The notes: generated from the letters alone by a model not told the origin. 12,461 nt of DNA from an uncultured Mucispirillum sp. (GCA_910586745.1 CAJUJZ010000061.1:1-12461); one strand, 5' to 3'. Positions 1 to 7,652 are shown, numbered from the stretch's first letter. Numbers and translations are program-made.

Positions 1-39
1 TGATTATAATATAAATATATATTAATTTTAAGGTATCTT
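1..39 (+). promoter_or_regulatory. Candidate promoter and RBS for the O-antigen-ligase-like gene
   Basis: A perfect TATAAT lies at 5-10, with an AAGG ribosome binding site at 30-33, six bases ahead of the ATG at 40. The -35 region would fall outside the window, and the whole stretch is so AT-rich that a chance TATAAT is likely. The RBS is convincing; the promoter is only a candidate. Confidence 0.3.
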
Positions 40-1224
40 ATGGCTAAAATAACATCAAATAAATATTTTCATATTACAACAGCATCATTTTTAATAATTT
101 TAGGTTTTTGTTTAAATATTTCTATTTCCTTATCTCAAATTGCTCTTGGTGTTCTGCTTTTGTGTCTTATTATTTATATTATTGATAATAAATATAATAT
201 TTTTACAAAAGATATTTATTTTACTTTATTTATTTTTTACTGGATATCTGCTTTCTTATCTACTTTTTTAGGCAGTGAATATGCAGCATTGGGTAAAGGG
301 CTTGCAAGTCCATGGCCTATGCTTATATTTTTTGCATCTATTTATTTTATTGATAAAAAATATTTTCCATATATAGTGCTTGCCTTTGCTGCTGGTTTAT
401 TTTTAATGACATTATCAGGCTACTATTATTATATAAGGTTTGGTGAGATAGATTACAGATATTTTCGCAGCCACAGTTTAGCAGGTGGATATATGATGAC
501 TGCACATCTTCTTTCTATTGGTATTATTTTTCTTGCATCAATTATTTTATCAAAACTTGAAAGAAATAAATATATTATTATTTTTTATATTATTGTAATG
601 CTTACATCTTTACATATGCTTCTGATTACTGCAACAAGAATGCCTTTACTTGCTGTAATTTCAGTTATTTCATTAATGCTTATAATAAAATTAAGATGGA
701 AAGGTGTAATTGCAGCATTTGTTATATTAATAAGTGCTTTCATTTATGCAATTACAGATGATTATATGCTTGTCAGGTTTGATAATTTTTTTGCATCATT
801 TAATGAACCATTGTCAAGCAACGGCTGGCGGCTTATTCTCTGGAAAAATGGTATAGAAGTTTTTAAGGGATATCCGCTGTTTGGTATAGGTGTAAATGCT
901 TATGAATCTTTTATGGTGCATGTTATGCCTGAAAATGATATATTTCTTCCTTTGTCTCATGCTCATAACAGTTTTCTTATGCATTTAATCACTTTTGGTA
1001 TAGCTGGTTTTATTACATTCTGTCTTTTTTATGGCAAGATAGTGTTTGATTTAGTAAAAAATATCTTTAAATCACCTTATGCTTTTTGTGGTGCAGCAGT
1101 TATGGCAGGCTATTTTATAGAAGCTCTTACAGAATATAATACAGGGCTTTCTATGTCTTCTATGCAGGTATTGTTTTTAACAGGTATTATAATTGGTATT
1201 ATGAAAAAAGATAAAATTTTATAA
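40..1224 (+). CDS. O-antigen ligase / polymerase-like membrane protein (WaaL/Wzy_C family)
   Basis: A 394-residue, very hydrophobic protein with roughly ten to twelve predicted membrane segments. The Wzy_C/O-antigen ligase signature is visible in the C-terminal half: an Arg at residue 200 in TATRMPLL, NGWRLILWKNG (261-271) followed by GYPLFGIGVN (277-286), then a large-loop His motif SHAHNSFL (306-313) ahead of the last helices. In this family the loop Arg and His residues act in transfer of an undecaprenyl-linked glycan, either to lipid A-core (WaaL) or to another repeat unit (Wzy); the sequence alone does not say which. The start is supported by an AAGG RBS. No other polysaccharide genes are visible, so it is probably the last gene of a surface-glycan locus to the left. 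It is convergent with the kinase gene, with stop codons 2 bp apart. Confidence 0.8.
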   Translation: MAKITSNKYFHITTASFLIILGFCLNISISLSQIALGVLLLCLIIYIIDNKYNIFTKDIYFTLFIFYWISAFLSTFLGSEYAALGKGLASPWPMLIFFASIYFIDKKYFPYIVLAFAAGLFLMTLSGYYYYIRFGEIDYRYFRSHSLAGGYMMTAHLLSIGIIFLASIILSKLERNKYIIIFYIIVMLTSLHMLLITATRMPLLAVISVISLMLIIKLRWKGVIAAFVILISAFIYAITDDYMLVRFDNFFASFNEPLSSNGWRLILWKNGIEVFKGYPLFGIGVNAYESFMVHVMPENDIFLPLSHAHNSFLMHLITFGIAGFITFCLFYGKIVFDLVKNIFKSPYAFCGAAVMAGYFIEALTEYNTGLSMSSMQVLFLTGIIIGIMKKDKIL

Positions 1225-1226
1225 CC

Positions 1227-2771
1227 TTATTCGCAGCTTTTTTCTGTTAGTGGTATTGTAATAGTAACAATCGTATATTGATTTAATTCTGACTGTATTT
1301 CAATATTTCCTTTATGTGCTTTTATAATCCTTGCAACGATAGAAAGTCCAAGACCAGTGCCTGGGTATTCTTTTTTAGCATTTGTACCTCTGTGAAATCT
1401 TTCAAAAAGTTTTGATATATCTTCCTTAGTAATACCTATGCCATAGTCTTTAAAAGTAAGAATATAGTTACTATGTTCTTTTTTGCTGTTAATTTCAATA
1501 ATGCCGCTTTCTTTTGAATATTTAATTGCATTAGATAATATATTTGATATGGCAATAGAAAATGTTTCCCCATCCACATTAATTGTATATGGTTCAATAT
1601 TCTGCACAATCTGCAGGTTTTTGCCTATTATATCTATTTCATTGTTATATATTAAGTCCTGTATTAAATATTCCATCTGTATAGGAATAGGGTGATATGT
1701 ATGCTGGTCATGCTCTAAACGGCTTAATGTAATAATATCATTAAACATATTTTTTAATACATTTACATTATGCTTTAAAGCTGATGTAAATTTTTCACGC
1801 ATATCAGCTTGTTCCAGTACTCGTTCATCATTTAACAGTTCAGAATATGAAAGTATTTTTGTAAGAGGTGTTCGTATCTCATGAGCCACAGAATCAAGCA
1901 AATCTGATTTTAAATTATTTAAACTGTCAAGCTTTTCATTTTTTAATTCTAGTTCTTTGACTAAATCAATATATTTAGAAACTGCCTGCTGCAGATTATT
2001 TTTCAATATTTCTTCATTATTAACAATCTGCAGGCTCATCTGGTCAAAAGCAAGAGATAAGTTTTCTATTTCATCATCTGTTTTTATATTTGTTTCTTCC
2101 CGTATTCCATGCCGCATAGCATCTGCTGCTTTCTGTAGTGTTCCTAAATGCCTGATTACAAGTATATAAATAGAAAAGCTTATGCTTACAATTAATATAA
2201 TAAGCCCTATAATTACTGCATAGGAAGTGATTTTATTACTGCTTGCAATAGAGTTTTCCATTTCTTCAAGCGGAAATTCAATAGATATTAAGCCACGCAC
2301 ATCATCTATCCTATAGTCCTGATTATCATGACAGGCAAGGCATGACTGGTTAATATAGAGAGGGGCTGCATATCTGTAAAATTTATTTTTATTATCATCA
2401 ATATGCACATCTGCATATTCCATCAGATTTTCGTTTTCTATTTTTTTAAGAGCATATTTTTCAAAGTTATTTGGAGCATTTTCTGGGTTTACAAGCTTAT
2501 CACTTGTAATATGAAATTTAAATGTAGCCATATGGTCTGCATATTTTGCCAGTTCTTTTGTAACAACAGCAGGCACAGGGTCAACCGCATCTCTGTTATC
2601 TGCTACCCACTGTCTTGTAACAACTATCATTTGATAAATTGCCTGAGCACGAATATGTGCCTGTTCTCTAACTGTTTTTTGTTGATTTTTCCAAAGCAAA
2701 GTAATAGCAGGTATAGAAACTATTAATACAACAATACAAATTATTAATATAATTTTACTCATTAACCGCAT
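1227..2771 (-). CDS. Membrane sensor histidine kinase with c-haem-type DUF3365/Tll0287-like sensor domain
   Basis: 514 residues. A membrane helix at about 6-26 is followed by an extracytoplasmic domain (about 28-183) of DUF3365/Tll0287-like type carrying one CLACH motif at 144-148, so it probably binds a covalent c-type haem. A second helix (about 184-206) leads to a HAMP domain (about 205-258), a coiled coil (about 260-288), and a HisKA domain with phospho-acceptor His297 in HEIRTPL. The ATPase domain has an N-box near Asn410/Asn414, DYGIGI (442-447), an F-box LFERFHRG (455-462) and GTGLGLSI (471-478), so all catalytic boxes are intact. An AAGG sits about 11 bases ahead of the ATG at 2771; an in-frame ATG at 2762 is possible. 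It lies 38 bp after napH on the same strand and is likely the last gene of the nap operon. No response regulator is in the window. A role in redox, NO or nitrite sensing is inference. Confidence 0.88.
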   Translation of the reverse strand: MRLMSKIILIICIVVLIVSIPAITLLWKNQQKTVREQAHIRAQAIYQMIVVTRQWVADNRDAVDPVPAVVTKELAKYADHMATFKFHITSDKLVNPENAPNNFEKYALKKIENENLMEYADVHIDDNKNKFYRYAAPLYINQSCLACHDNQDYRIDDVRGLISIEFPLEEMENSIASSNKITSYAVIIGLIILIVSISFSIYILVIRHLGTLQKAADAMRHGIREETNIKTDDEIENLSLAFDQMSLQIVNNEEILKNNLQQAVSKYIDLVKELELKNEKLDSLNNLKSDLLDSVAHEIRTPLTKILSYSELLNDERVLEQADMREKFTSALKHNVNVLKNMFNDIITLSRLEHDQHTYHPIPIQMEYLIQDLIYNNEIDIIGKNLQIVQNIEPYTINVDGETFSIAISNILSNAIKYSKESGIIEINSKKEHSNYILTFKDYGIGITKEDISKLFERFHRGTNAKKEYPGTGLGLSIVARIIKAHKGNIEIQSELNQYTIVTITIPLTEKSCE

Positions 2772-2809
2772 AGTTTACTATACCTTATTTGGTTTTATAT
2801 TTCAATAAT

Positions 2810-3604
2810 TTAATGTGATTTAAAATAAAGAGTAGATTTTTTTTTATTATCAGGGCATGCAGAAATACATTCTCCGCAGTTATTGCATGCAGAAGAAAGA
2901 TTATCTATTTTAGGGTCTAGTATCATAGGGCATACCTGAACACATTTCTGGCACTCAGAGCAGTTACCAGAATATTCTACATGCATGGAAAATTTTGACT
3001 GCATCAGGCTTAAACATGTTCCTGTTGGACATACATATCTGCACCATACCCTATATCCAAAGAAAAATTCAATAATAACAAGTATTGGAAGCAGGATAAA
3101 TTCTGCAGTTATATATGTATATTTTATTAAAAGCACTGCCTGAGAACTCATAATAGAAGGTGGAGAGATAAGATACATTAAAGGAATACCTGCTATTCCC
3201 ACAATAATAAGACCAATAATAAATACAGCAAGTCGTGATATATTAGCTTTTCTTTTTATTTCAGGGTTGTATTTTGGCTTTAATGGTTTCATTTTTAATT
3301 TTTTTCTTAATTTTTCAAAACCATCAAGCATAAGATAGTAAGGGCATGCCCAGCTGCACCATACTCTGCCAAAAAGTATAATTATTAATGCAGGAATTGC
3401 AACAGAAGCCAGCATAATAGGGCGTATACTGTGAGATATAAAAAGAGCCTGTAATACAGCAACTGGGTCAGAGATAGAAAGTCCGCCAATATCAAGGGAA
3501 ATATATGTACCTTTTATAAAATATATTTCAAGCAGGTTAAGCACAGGAACAATAAATAATGGGGCTAAAAAAATAAACTGCAATATTTTTCTAAATTTCT
3601 GCAT
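2810..3604 (-). CDS. napH: NapH-type membrane quinol dehydrogenase, iron-sulfur protein
   Basis: 264 residues from the ATG at 3604. Four membrane helices (about 8-28, 63-80, 124-147, 163-184) are interleaved with the two Cx3CP motifs typical of NapH/MauN: CSWACP (83-88) and CRYVCP (188-193). The C-terminus has two [4Fe-4S] ferredoxin motifs, Cys215/218/221/225 and Cys240/243/246/250. NapH homologues oxidise quinol and work with NapG to send electrons to periplasmic nitrate reductase. A longer reading from TTG at 3616 overlaps napG, but that TTG directly abuts the AAGGA sequence and leaves no spacing, so the ATG at 3604 (one base after the napG stop) is preferred. The C-terminal clusters should face the cytoplasm as in E. 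coli NapH, which matters because NapG here has no export signal. Confidence 0.9.
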   Translation of the reverse strand: MQKFRKILQFIFLAPLFIVPVLNLLEIYFIKGTYISLDIGGLSISDPVAVLQALFISHSIRPIMLASVAIPALIIILFGRVWCSWACPYYLMLDGFEKLRKKLKMKPLKPKYNPEIKRKANISRLAVFIIGLIIVGIAGIPLMYLISPPSIMSSQAVLLIKYTYITAEFILLPILVIIEFFFGYRVWCRYVCPTGTCLSLMQSKFSMHVEYSGNCSECQKCVQVCPMILDPKIDNLSSACNNCGECISACPDNKKKSTLYFKSH

Positions 3605-3605
3605 A

Positions 3606-4229
3606 TTATTTACCAATCCTTTTTAAGTAATGAAAATACCCTGCTGTTTCAGCATCAGGCATACCTTTTGGTATAACAGCTATAGCTTTCACAGGTTTAA
3701 TAGGACATCTTTCAACACATAAGCCGCAGCCTGTGCATTTATCTGTAATAGCAGGTATTATACCGTCTTTTAAATAAATTGCTTCTTCTCTTAATGGACA
3801 TGAATTTAAGCATGAATTACATAGAGCCATACTCCCTGTTGCCTCTATTTCACCCGATTCTACTTTTGAATAAAGATAATTCATACAAGTATCTTCATTA
3901 ATTCTTGCAATGCCTATTGCAACCTGCTGCATTTCAACAGTTGAACTGTCTATTGCTCCAGTGGGGCATACACTAGTGCATTTCATACATAACTGACATC
4001 CTGCTATATCAGCATAAATATAAGGGGTGCCAATTTCCCCATTTTTTGTTGCAGAAGAACGGCGTAATACTCTGTAAGGGCATGCTTCCACACATCTTGC
4101 ACATCTAACACAAAGTTTCATAAACATTTGTTCATCCCTTGAACCTGGTGGACGCATGCGGTTTATTTGGTATGAACTTTTAAGTGGAAAGTTATTTAAT
4201 GTATTTTTTATATTTTCCCAGATACTCAT
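3606..4229 (-). CDS. napG: NapG-type ferredoxin with four [4Fe-4S] clusters, lacking a Tat signal
   Basis: 207 residues with 16 cluster cysteines in NapG order: 40/43/46/50, 78/81/84/88, 115 with 137/140/144, and 165/168/171/175. The RMRPPGS stretch at 24-30 and the GTPY at 67-70 match the start of mature NapG. Family NapG proteins are exported by Tat and pair with NapH in quinol oxidation. Here the N-terminus (MSIWENIKNTLNNF) has no twin arginine and no hydrophobic core. The start is firm: its ATG overlaps the napD stop as ATGA, AAGG lies six bases upstream, and an in-frame stop occurs nine codons before the ATG, so no hidden signal peptide can be added. Either the protein is cytoplasmic, or it is exported with a partner. 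Translation is probably coupled to napD. Confidence 0.88.
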   Translation of the reverse strand: MSIWENIKNTLNNFPLKSSYQINRMRPPGSRDEQMFMKLCVRCARCVEACPYRVLRRSSATKNGEIGTPYIYADIAGCQLCMKCTSVCPTGAIDSSTVEMQQVAIGIARINEDTCMNYLYSKVESGEIEATGSMALCNSCLNSCPLREEAIYLKDGIIPAITDKCTGCGLCVERCPIKPVKAIAVIPKGMPDAETAGYFHYLKRIGK

Positions 4230-4537
4230 TGCAGCCTTTTTCTGGTAAATGGTTTATTAATATCAAAATCAGGAACTTCACCGCCAGCTAAAACTTTTTC
4301 TACTTCATCACCAAAGTGAAAAGCAAAGTGAGCTAAATCAACAACAAAGTCTTTTTCTTTAAAATCCTGCTCAATATCTTCTATTTCTTTATTATTTTCA
4401 GCTTCAATGGTTATTACTATTTTGCCCTGTTCTATATCCTGCTGGTGAGTTTCTATCTTTTCATATTTTTGTAATAACTTTAAAACTTCATCGTATTTTT
4501 TTTCATCAAAATATAATACGCTTGCTGCAATAATCAT
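4226..4537 (-). CDS. napD: NapD-like Tat proofreading chaperone for NapA
   Basis: A small acidic 103-residue protein without cysteines or a signal peptide. The N-terminal strand MIIAASVLYFD, followed by an amphipathic helix and a further strand-helix-strand, fits the ferredoxin-like fold of NapD. NapD binds the twin-arginine signal of NapA in the cytoplasm and holds back export until the Mo cofactor and Fe-S cluster are in place. The sequence itself is poorly conserved in this family, so the call rests mainly on size, predicted fold and place between napA and napG. It is longer than E. coli NapD, with a charged extension at the C-terminus. The RBS is a weak GGTG seven bases before the ATG. 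Its last base pairs overlap the napG start. Confidence 0.8.
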   Translation of the reverse strand: MIIAASVLYFDEKKYDEVLKLLQKYEKIETHQQDIEQGKIVITIEAENNKEIEDIEQDFKEKDFVVDLAHFAFHFGDEVEKVLAGGEVPDFDINKPFTRKRLQ

Positions 4538-4561
4538 ATATCACCATAATATAATATATTA

Positions 4562-4595
4562 AACCCTGCTGATGGAGGGGAGGTTCAGCAGGGTT
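4562..4595 (-). terminator. Intercistronic hairpin between napA and napD
   Basis: Perfect 11-bp inverted repeat: AACCCTGCTGA (4562-4572) and TCAGCAGGGTT (4585-4595), separated by a 12-base loop. It begins 18 bases after the napA stop and ends 24 bases before the napD start. On the coding (minus) strand it is followed by only three T residues, so it is a weak terminator or an mRNA processing/stabilising stem rather than a full stop. It would lower napDGH-kinase expression relative to napMA. The loop on the mRNA reads ACCTCCCCTCCA. Confidence 0.65.
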
Positions 4596-4613
4596 CATTG
4601 TAATATGAGTTTT

Positions 4614-7079
4614 CTAGCTGAATGCAGGGTTATCCAGTTCCTCTTTTGTAACTACATATCTATCATCAACTTTTTCTGGTCCGCTGACTTTTGTTATTTT
4701 GACGGCAGATACTTTATAATCAGGTTCACCTGATGTTGCATCAACTACATCGCTGCATATAAAGTTTACCATACGATTACCTTTTTGGTCATGCATAGGG
4801 ATAAAACATACACCTTCAAGAGTCATATTAACTATTTTTACAGGTAATATGTTTACACCGCGTATACTTTCTACTTTTACCATATCGCCCTGAGTTAGTC
4901 CAAGTTTTTTAGCATCATTAACATGTATCTCAATGTATGAGTTAGGGTGAGCTGATGCAGTTTCTGGTATACGCATAGTCATAGTGCCTGTATGCCATTG
5001 TTCAATAACACGGCCAGTTGTCATTAAGAATGGATACTCTTTAGAGATTTTTTCACTGGCTTTTGGCTCAGCATCTCTCATAAATACATTTACTTTACCA
5101 TCTGGTCTGCCATAGAAATACATATCAGCATCAGCAGGTATATTTAAGCCGTATTTTGCAGGGTTGTCAAAAATTGGGTCCATTCCTCTAACATATCTTT
5201 TATATGTGCCTGGATGGTCTTCAGAAGGGCATGGCCATTGAACACCTGTTGTAGATTCTTTAAGTCTTTTATAAGTAGCACCTGCAAGTGTTTTTTCACT
5301 GTTTGCTGTGCAGCCTGTATAGTCATTCCAAGCCATTTCTGCCATTTTAACTATATCTTCTTCATTGCTCCATGCAATAAATTTTTCAAGTCCCATTCTT
5401 TTAGCTATCTGGCATGCAATCCAAAGGTCTGGTTTTGTGCCAGCTGGAGCCTCTACAGCTTTTTCTGTTAAGAAACTTCTTCTTTCAGAGCAGCCATATA
5501 CACCGCCTTTTTCATATAAAAATGCTGCAGGAAGAACAACTGATGCAAGTTGAGCAGTTCTTGTTGGGAATATGTCTATTACAACAGTGAAAGCATTTTT
5601 CATATTAGGTATAAATTTATTTAAGTTTGGCAGTGTTTGTGCTGGGTTAGTAGTAGATATAATAATACCTTTTACTGGTTTATCTGTTTCATTTTCACCA
5701 CCAAGGCTTGAGAAAAGTTTTACAGCAGGAAATCCTGGTTTTGGATTAATAGCTTTTGATGGGTTTATACAGTGTTCTGCAACTTTCCAGTAGGATTCTA
5801 CATGTTTTCTCCATGGTTCAATTACAACAGGTTTACACCCTGGTAAAAGATGGGAAAGAGAGCCTGTTTCCCTGACACCACCGCATGCATTAGGCTGACC
5901 TGTTAATGAGAATGAATCTGCACCAGGTTTACCAAAGTTGCCTGTAATAACATGAAGATTATGAATAAGGTTATTAGCCCACACACCGTTTGAACGCTGG
6001 TTTAAGCCCATGCACCAAAGAGACATTGTTGCACCGCTTTTTGCAAACCATTCTGCTGCCTGTTTAACAGAAGCTGCTGGGCATCCTGTAACTTTTTCCA
6101 CATATTCTGGAGTATATTTATCTATGAATTTAATATATTCATCAAAAGATGAAGCTTGTGAACCGTCACCAGATGTAAATCTTGCATGTTTAGAGATAAA
6201 TTCGTTATCATGCCAGTTATTTTTAATAATTTCTCTAGCCATACCATTAAATATTGCTAAATCTGTTCCAGGAAGCGATGGCATCCATAAATCAGCAATA
6301 TTTGAAGTTTGAGTTTTTCTTGGTTCGCATACAATAATTTTCACATCAGGATTTTCTTTTTTATATCTTGCAATTCTTCTAAAAAGAATAGGGTGAGCTT
6401 CTGAAGTATTAGAACCAGTTAAGAATATACATTTTGCTTTTTCTATATCTTCATAAGCACCAGCTGGCTCATCTGAGCCTAATGATGAAAGGTATCCTGC
6501 AACAGCAGAAGCCATACATAACCTAGGGTTACCATCCATCATATTTGAGCCAAATCCGCCTTTCCATATTTTATTAAAAGTATAGCTTTCCTCTGTTGTA
6601 CATTGACCAGAGCCATAATATGCAACAGAATCATAGCCATATTTTTTGTGAAATTCTTTAAATTTTGTTTCTATTAACGAAAGAGCTTCATCCCATGAAG
6701 CAGGCTCTAATTTACCATTTTTTCTAATAAGAGGAGTAGTTAATCTATCAGGATGGTATGCAACTTTCCATATATTCATACCTTTAATACATAAAAAGCC
6801 TTTAGTATTTGTTTTAGAATCTACATTTCCTTTTATAGCAACCATTTTGCCATTTTTAACACCAACATAAATACTGCAGCCTGTTCCACACATGCGGCAT
6901 ACACCTTTTACCCATTTATCTACTTCTTGAGTAGATACTGTTTGAGCTGTTGCTGCAGGTGCCTGTTCAGCAGGTGCTTGAGTTGTTTCTTTTTTCTTAC
7001 AGCCTAATGTAATGCCGGCTGCTGCCGCTGCACTTGCAGCAAGTGATGTTTTTATTAAATTCCTTCTTGAAATATCCAT
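4614..7079 (-). CDS. napA: Periplasmic nitrate reductase catalytic subunit NapA
   Basis: 821 residues. Reduces nitrate to nitrite in the periplasm. The N-terminus is a Tat signal (SRRNLIK, 4-10, then an Ala-rich core) ending in LGC at 25-27, followed by KKK and a flexible Ala/Pro/Gln linker. The [4Fe-4S] ligands are Cys61/64/68 and Cys97, with the conserved electron-path Lys99 just after. Cys188 in NPRLCMAS is the expected Mo ligand. SLTGQPNACGG and the VRETG that follows are characteristic of the NapA/assimilatory-Nas branch of the DMSO reductase superfamily, and the C-terminal MGD-binding fold begins near the MTTGR motif. The size matches NapA (about 750-830). AAGGGGG ahead of the ATG at 7079 sets the start, 14 bp after napM. 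Neighbours napM, napD, napG and napH favour the respiratory role over assimilation. Cys27 may be lipidated. Confidence 0.93.
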   Translation of the reverse strand: MDISRRNLIKTSLAASAAAAAGITLGCKKKETTQAPAEQAPAATAQTVSTQEVDKWVKGVCRMCGTGCSIYVGVKNGKMVAIKGNVDSKTNTKGFLCIKGMNIWKVAYHPDRLTTPLIRKNGKLEPASWDEALSLIETKFKEFHKKYGYDSVAYYGSGQCTTEESYTFNKIWKGGFGSNMMDGNPRLCMASAVAGYLSSLGSDEPAGAYEDIEKAKCIFLTGSNTSEAHPILFRRIARYKKENPDVKIIVCEPRKTQTSNIADLWMPSLPGTDLAIFNGMAREIIKNNWHDNEFISKHARFTSGDGSQASSFDEYIKFIDKYTPEYVEKVTGCPAASVKQAAEWFAKSGATMSLWCMGLNQRSNGVWANNLIHNLHVITGNFGKPGADSFSLTGQPNACGGVRETGSLSHLLPGCKPVVIEPWRKHVESYWKVAEHCINPSKAINPKPGFPAVKLFSSLGGENETDKPVKGIIISTTNPAQTLPNLNKFIPNMKNAFTVVIDIFPTRTAQLASVVLPAAFLYEKGGVYGCSERRSFLTEKAVEAPAGTKPDLWIACQIAKRMGLEKFIAWSNEEDIVKMAEMAWNDYTGCTANSEKTLAGATYKRLKESTTGVQWPCPSEDHPGTYKRYVRGMDPIFDNPAKYGLNIPADADMYFYGRPDGKVNVFMRDAEPKASEKISKEYPFLMTTGRVIEQWHTGTMTMRIPETASAHPNSYIEIHVNDAKKLGLTQGDMVKVESIRGVNILPVKIVNMTLEGVCFIPMHDQKGNRMVNFICSDVVDATSGEPDYKVSAVKITKVSGPEKVDDRYVVTKEELDNPAFS

Positions 7080-7093
7080 ATTAATAGCCCCCT

Positions 7094-7501
7094 TTATTTA
7101 GTATGAACAGGTTTTGCTTCTTTTGTTACAGTAAAACTGTGAACTTTATGACATGCAGAGCATACAAGCCCATAATCTGCATTTTCTGCTTTTCTATTAA
7201 TAACTGTTGTTTCTGAAGGGTGACATGATAAACATATATTAATATTAGAGTCTGCTTTAAATGTAGATTCTTCACCGTGACATGTAACACATTTTACACT
7301 GTTAATTCCATGCATAGAATCTGCCCATTCCTGATAAGCTGCTGAGTCTGCAGGTGTTTCTTCAGTGCTGCCTGGAGCATGGCATACAGCACAGTCTTTA
7401 CCTTCCATTGGTAATGGGTGTTCTACTGCTTTTTCTTGAGCAAAAGACACAGAAAAAATAAGTGAAAATAAAAGTGTTAGAAATATGATAGATTGTTTCA
7501 T
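7094..7501 (-). CDS. napM: Periplasmic tetrahaem cytochrome c, NapM-like
   Basis: 135 residues. A Sec signal peptide (MKQSIIFLTLLFSLIFSVSFA) probably ends after residue 21. Four CxxCH motifs, CAVCH (37-41), CVTCH (71-75), CLSCH (90-94) and CSACH (114-118), with extra histidines as sixth ligands, indicate a soluble tetrahaem cytochrome. NapM is the tetrahaem cytochrome next to napA in Desulfovibrio, where it is thought to replace NapB as electron donor to NapA; that role is inferred here from position and haem count. An upstream in-frame TTG at 7513 would overlap the GGAGG ribosome binding site, so the ATG at 7501, five bases after GGAGG, is the start. First gene of the nap operon, transcribed from the extended -10 at 7533-7541. 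Confidence 0.85.
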   Translation of the reverse strand: MKQSIIFLTLLFSLIFSVSFAQEKAVEHPLPMEGKDCAVCHAPGSTEETPADSAAYQEWADSMHGINSVKCVTCHGEESTFKADSNINICLSCHPSETTVINRKAENADYGLVCSACHKVHSFTVTKEAKPVHTK

Positions 7502-7532
7502 ACATTCCTCCAAATGATTTGCTTACAATAAT

Positions 7533-7541
7533 AGTATACCA
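7533..7541 (-). promoter_or_regulatory. Extended -10 promoter of the nap operon
   Basis: On the minus strand TGG TATACT reads from 7541 down to 7533, an extended -10 (TGn plus a one-mismatch TATAAT). Transcription would start near 7526, leaving a leader of about 25 bases with GGAGG in it. No good -35 lies at 16-18 bp, as is common for extended -10 promoters and for promoters needing an activator. Confidence 0.6.
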
Positions 7542-7589
7542 TATATTATGAAAAAATGTTGTTAAGTTTGTCATTATGGAGAAAAATTA

Positions 7590-7609
7590 TGTAAAGATAA
7601 ATCTTTACA
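7590..7609. promoter_or_regulatory. Palindromic operator candidate between nap and nitrite reductase
   Basis: Perfect 9-bp inverted repeat TGTAAAGAT (7590-7598) / ATCTTTACA (7601-7609) with a 2-bp centre. It lies between the two divergent -10 elements, centred about 70 bp upstream of both inferred start sites. The TGT...ACA ends and 20-bp length suit a dimeric helix-turn-helix regulator. It is not a clear FNR (TTGAT-N4-ATCAA) or HcpR-like site, so the regulator is unknown. Confidence 0.5.
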
Positions 7610-7610
7610 A

Positions 7611-7632
7611 TTTTTGCAGCACTTTTGCAACA
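7611..7632 (+). repeat. Two 11-bp direct repeats containing TTTTGCA
   Basis: TTTTTGCAGCA (7611-7621) and CTTTTGCAACA (7622-7632) match at nine of 11 positions and sit exactly one helical turn apart. The same bases also give TTGCA (7614-7618) / TGCAA (7626-7630) as an inverted pair with a 7-bp spacer. A third TTGCA is at 7644-7648. They sit about 40-50 bp upstream of the inferred nitrite reductase start site, a usual activator position. Confidence 0.35.
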
Positions 7633-7652
7633 TATTTACTTTATTGCATGTA

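Noticed and set aside
1483..2726. Open frames on the plus strand opposite the kinase gene
   Set aside because: Cys/Phe/Ile-rich translations typical of the reverse of an AT-rich gene, with no RBS.
3605..3616. TTG start giving a napH four residues longer
   Set aside because: The TTG abuts the AAGGA sequence with no spacing and overlaps napG; the ATG at 3604 is better placed.
5214..6312. Several open frames on the plus strand opposite napA, 60-100 codons
   Set aside because: They mirror a conserved, well-defined napA, have no ribosome binding sites and no recognisable domains.
7502..7513. TTG start giving a napM four residues longer
   Set aside because: It overlaps the GGAGG that serves the ATG at 7501.
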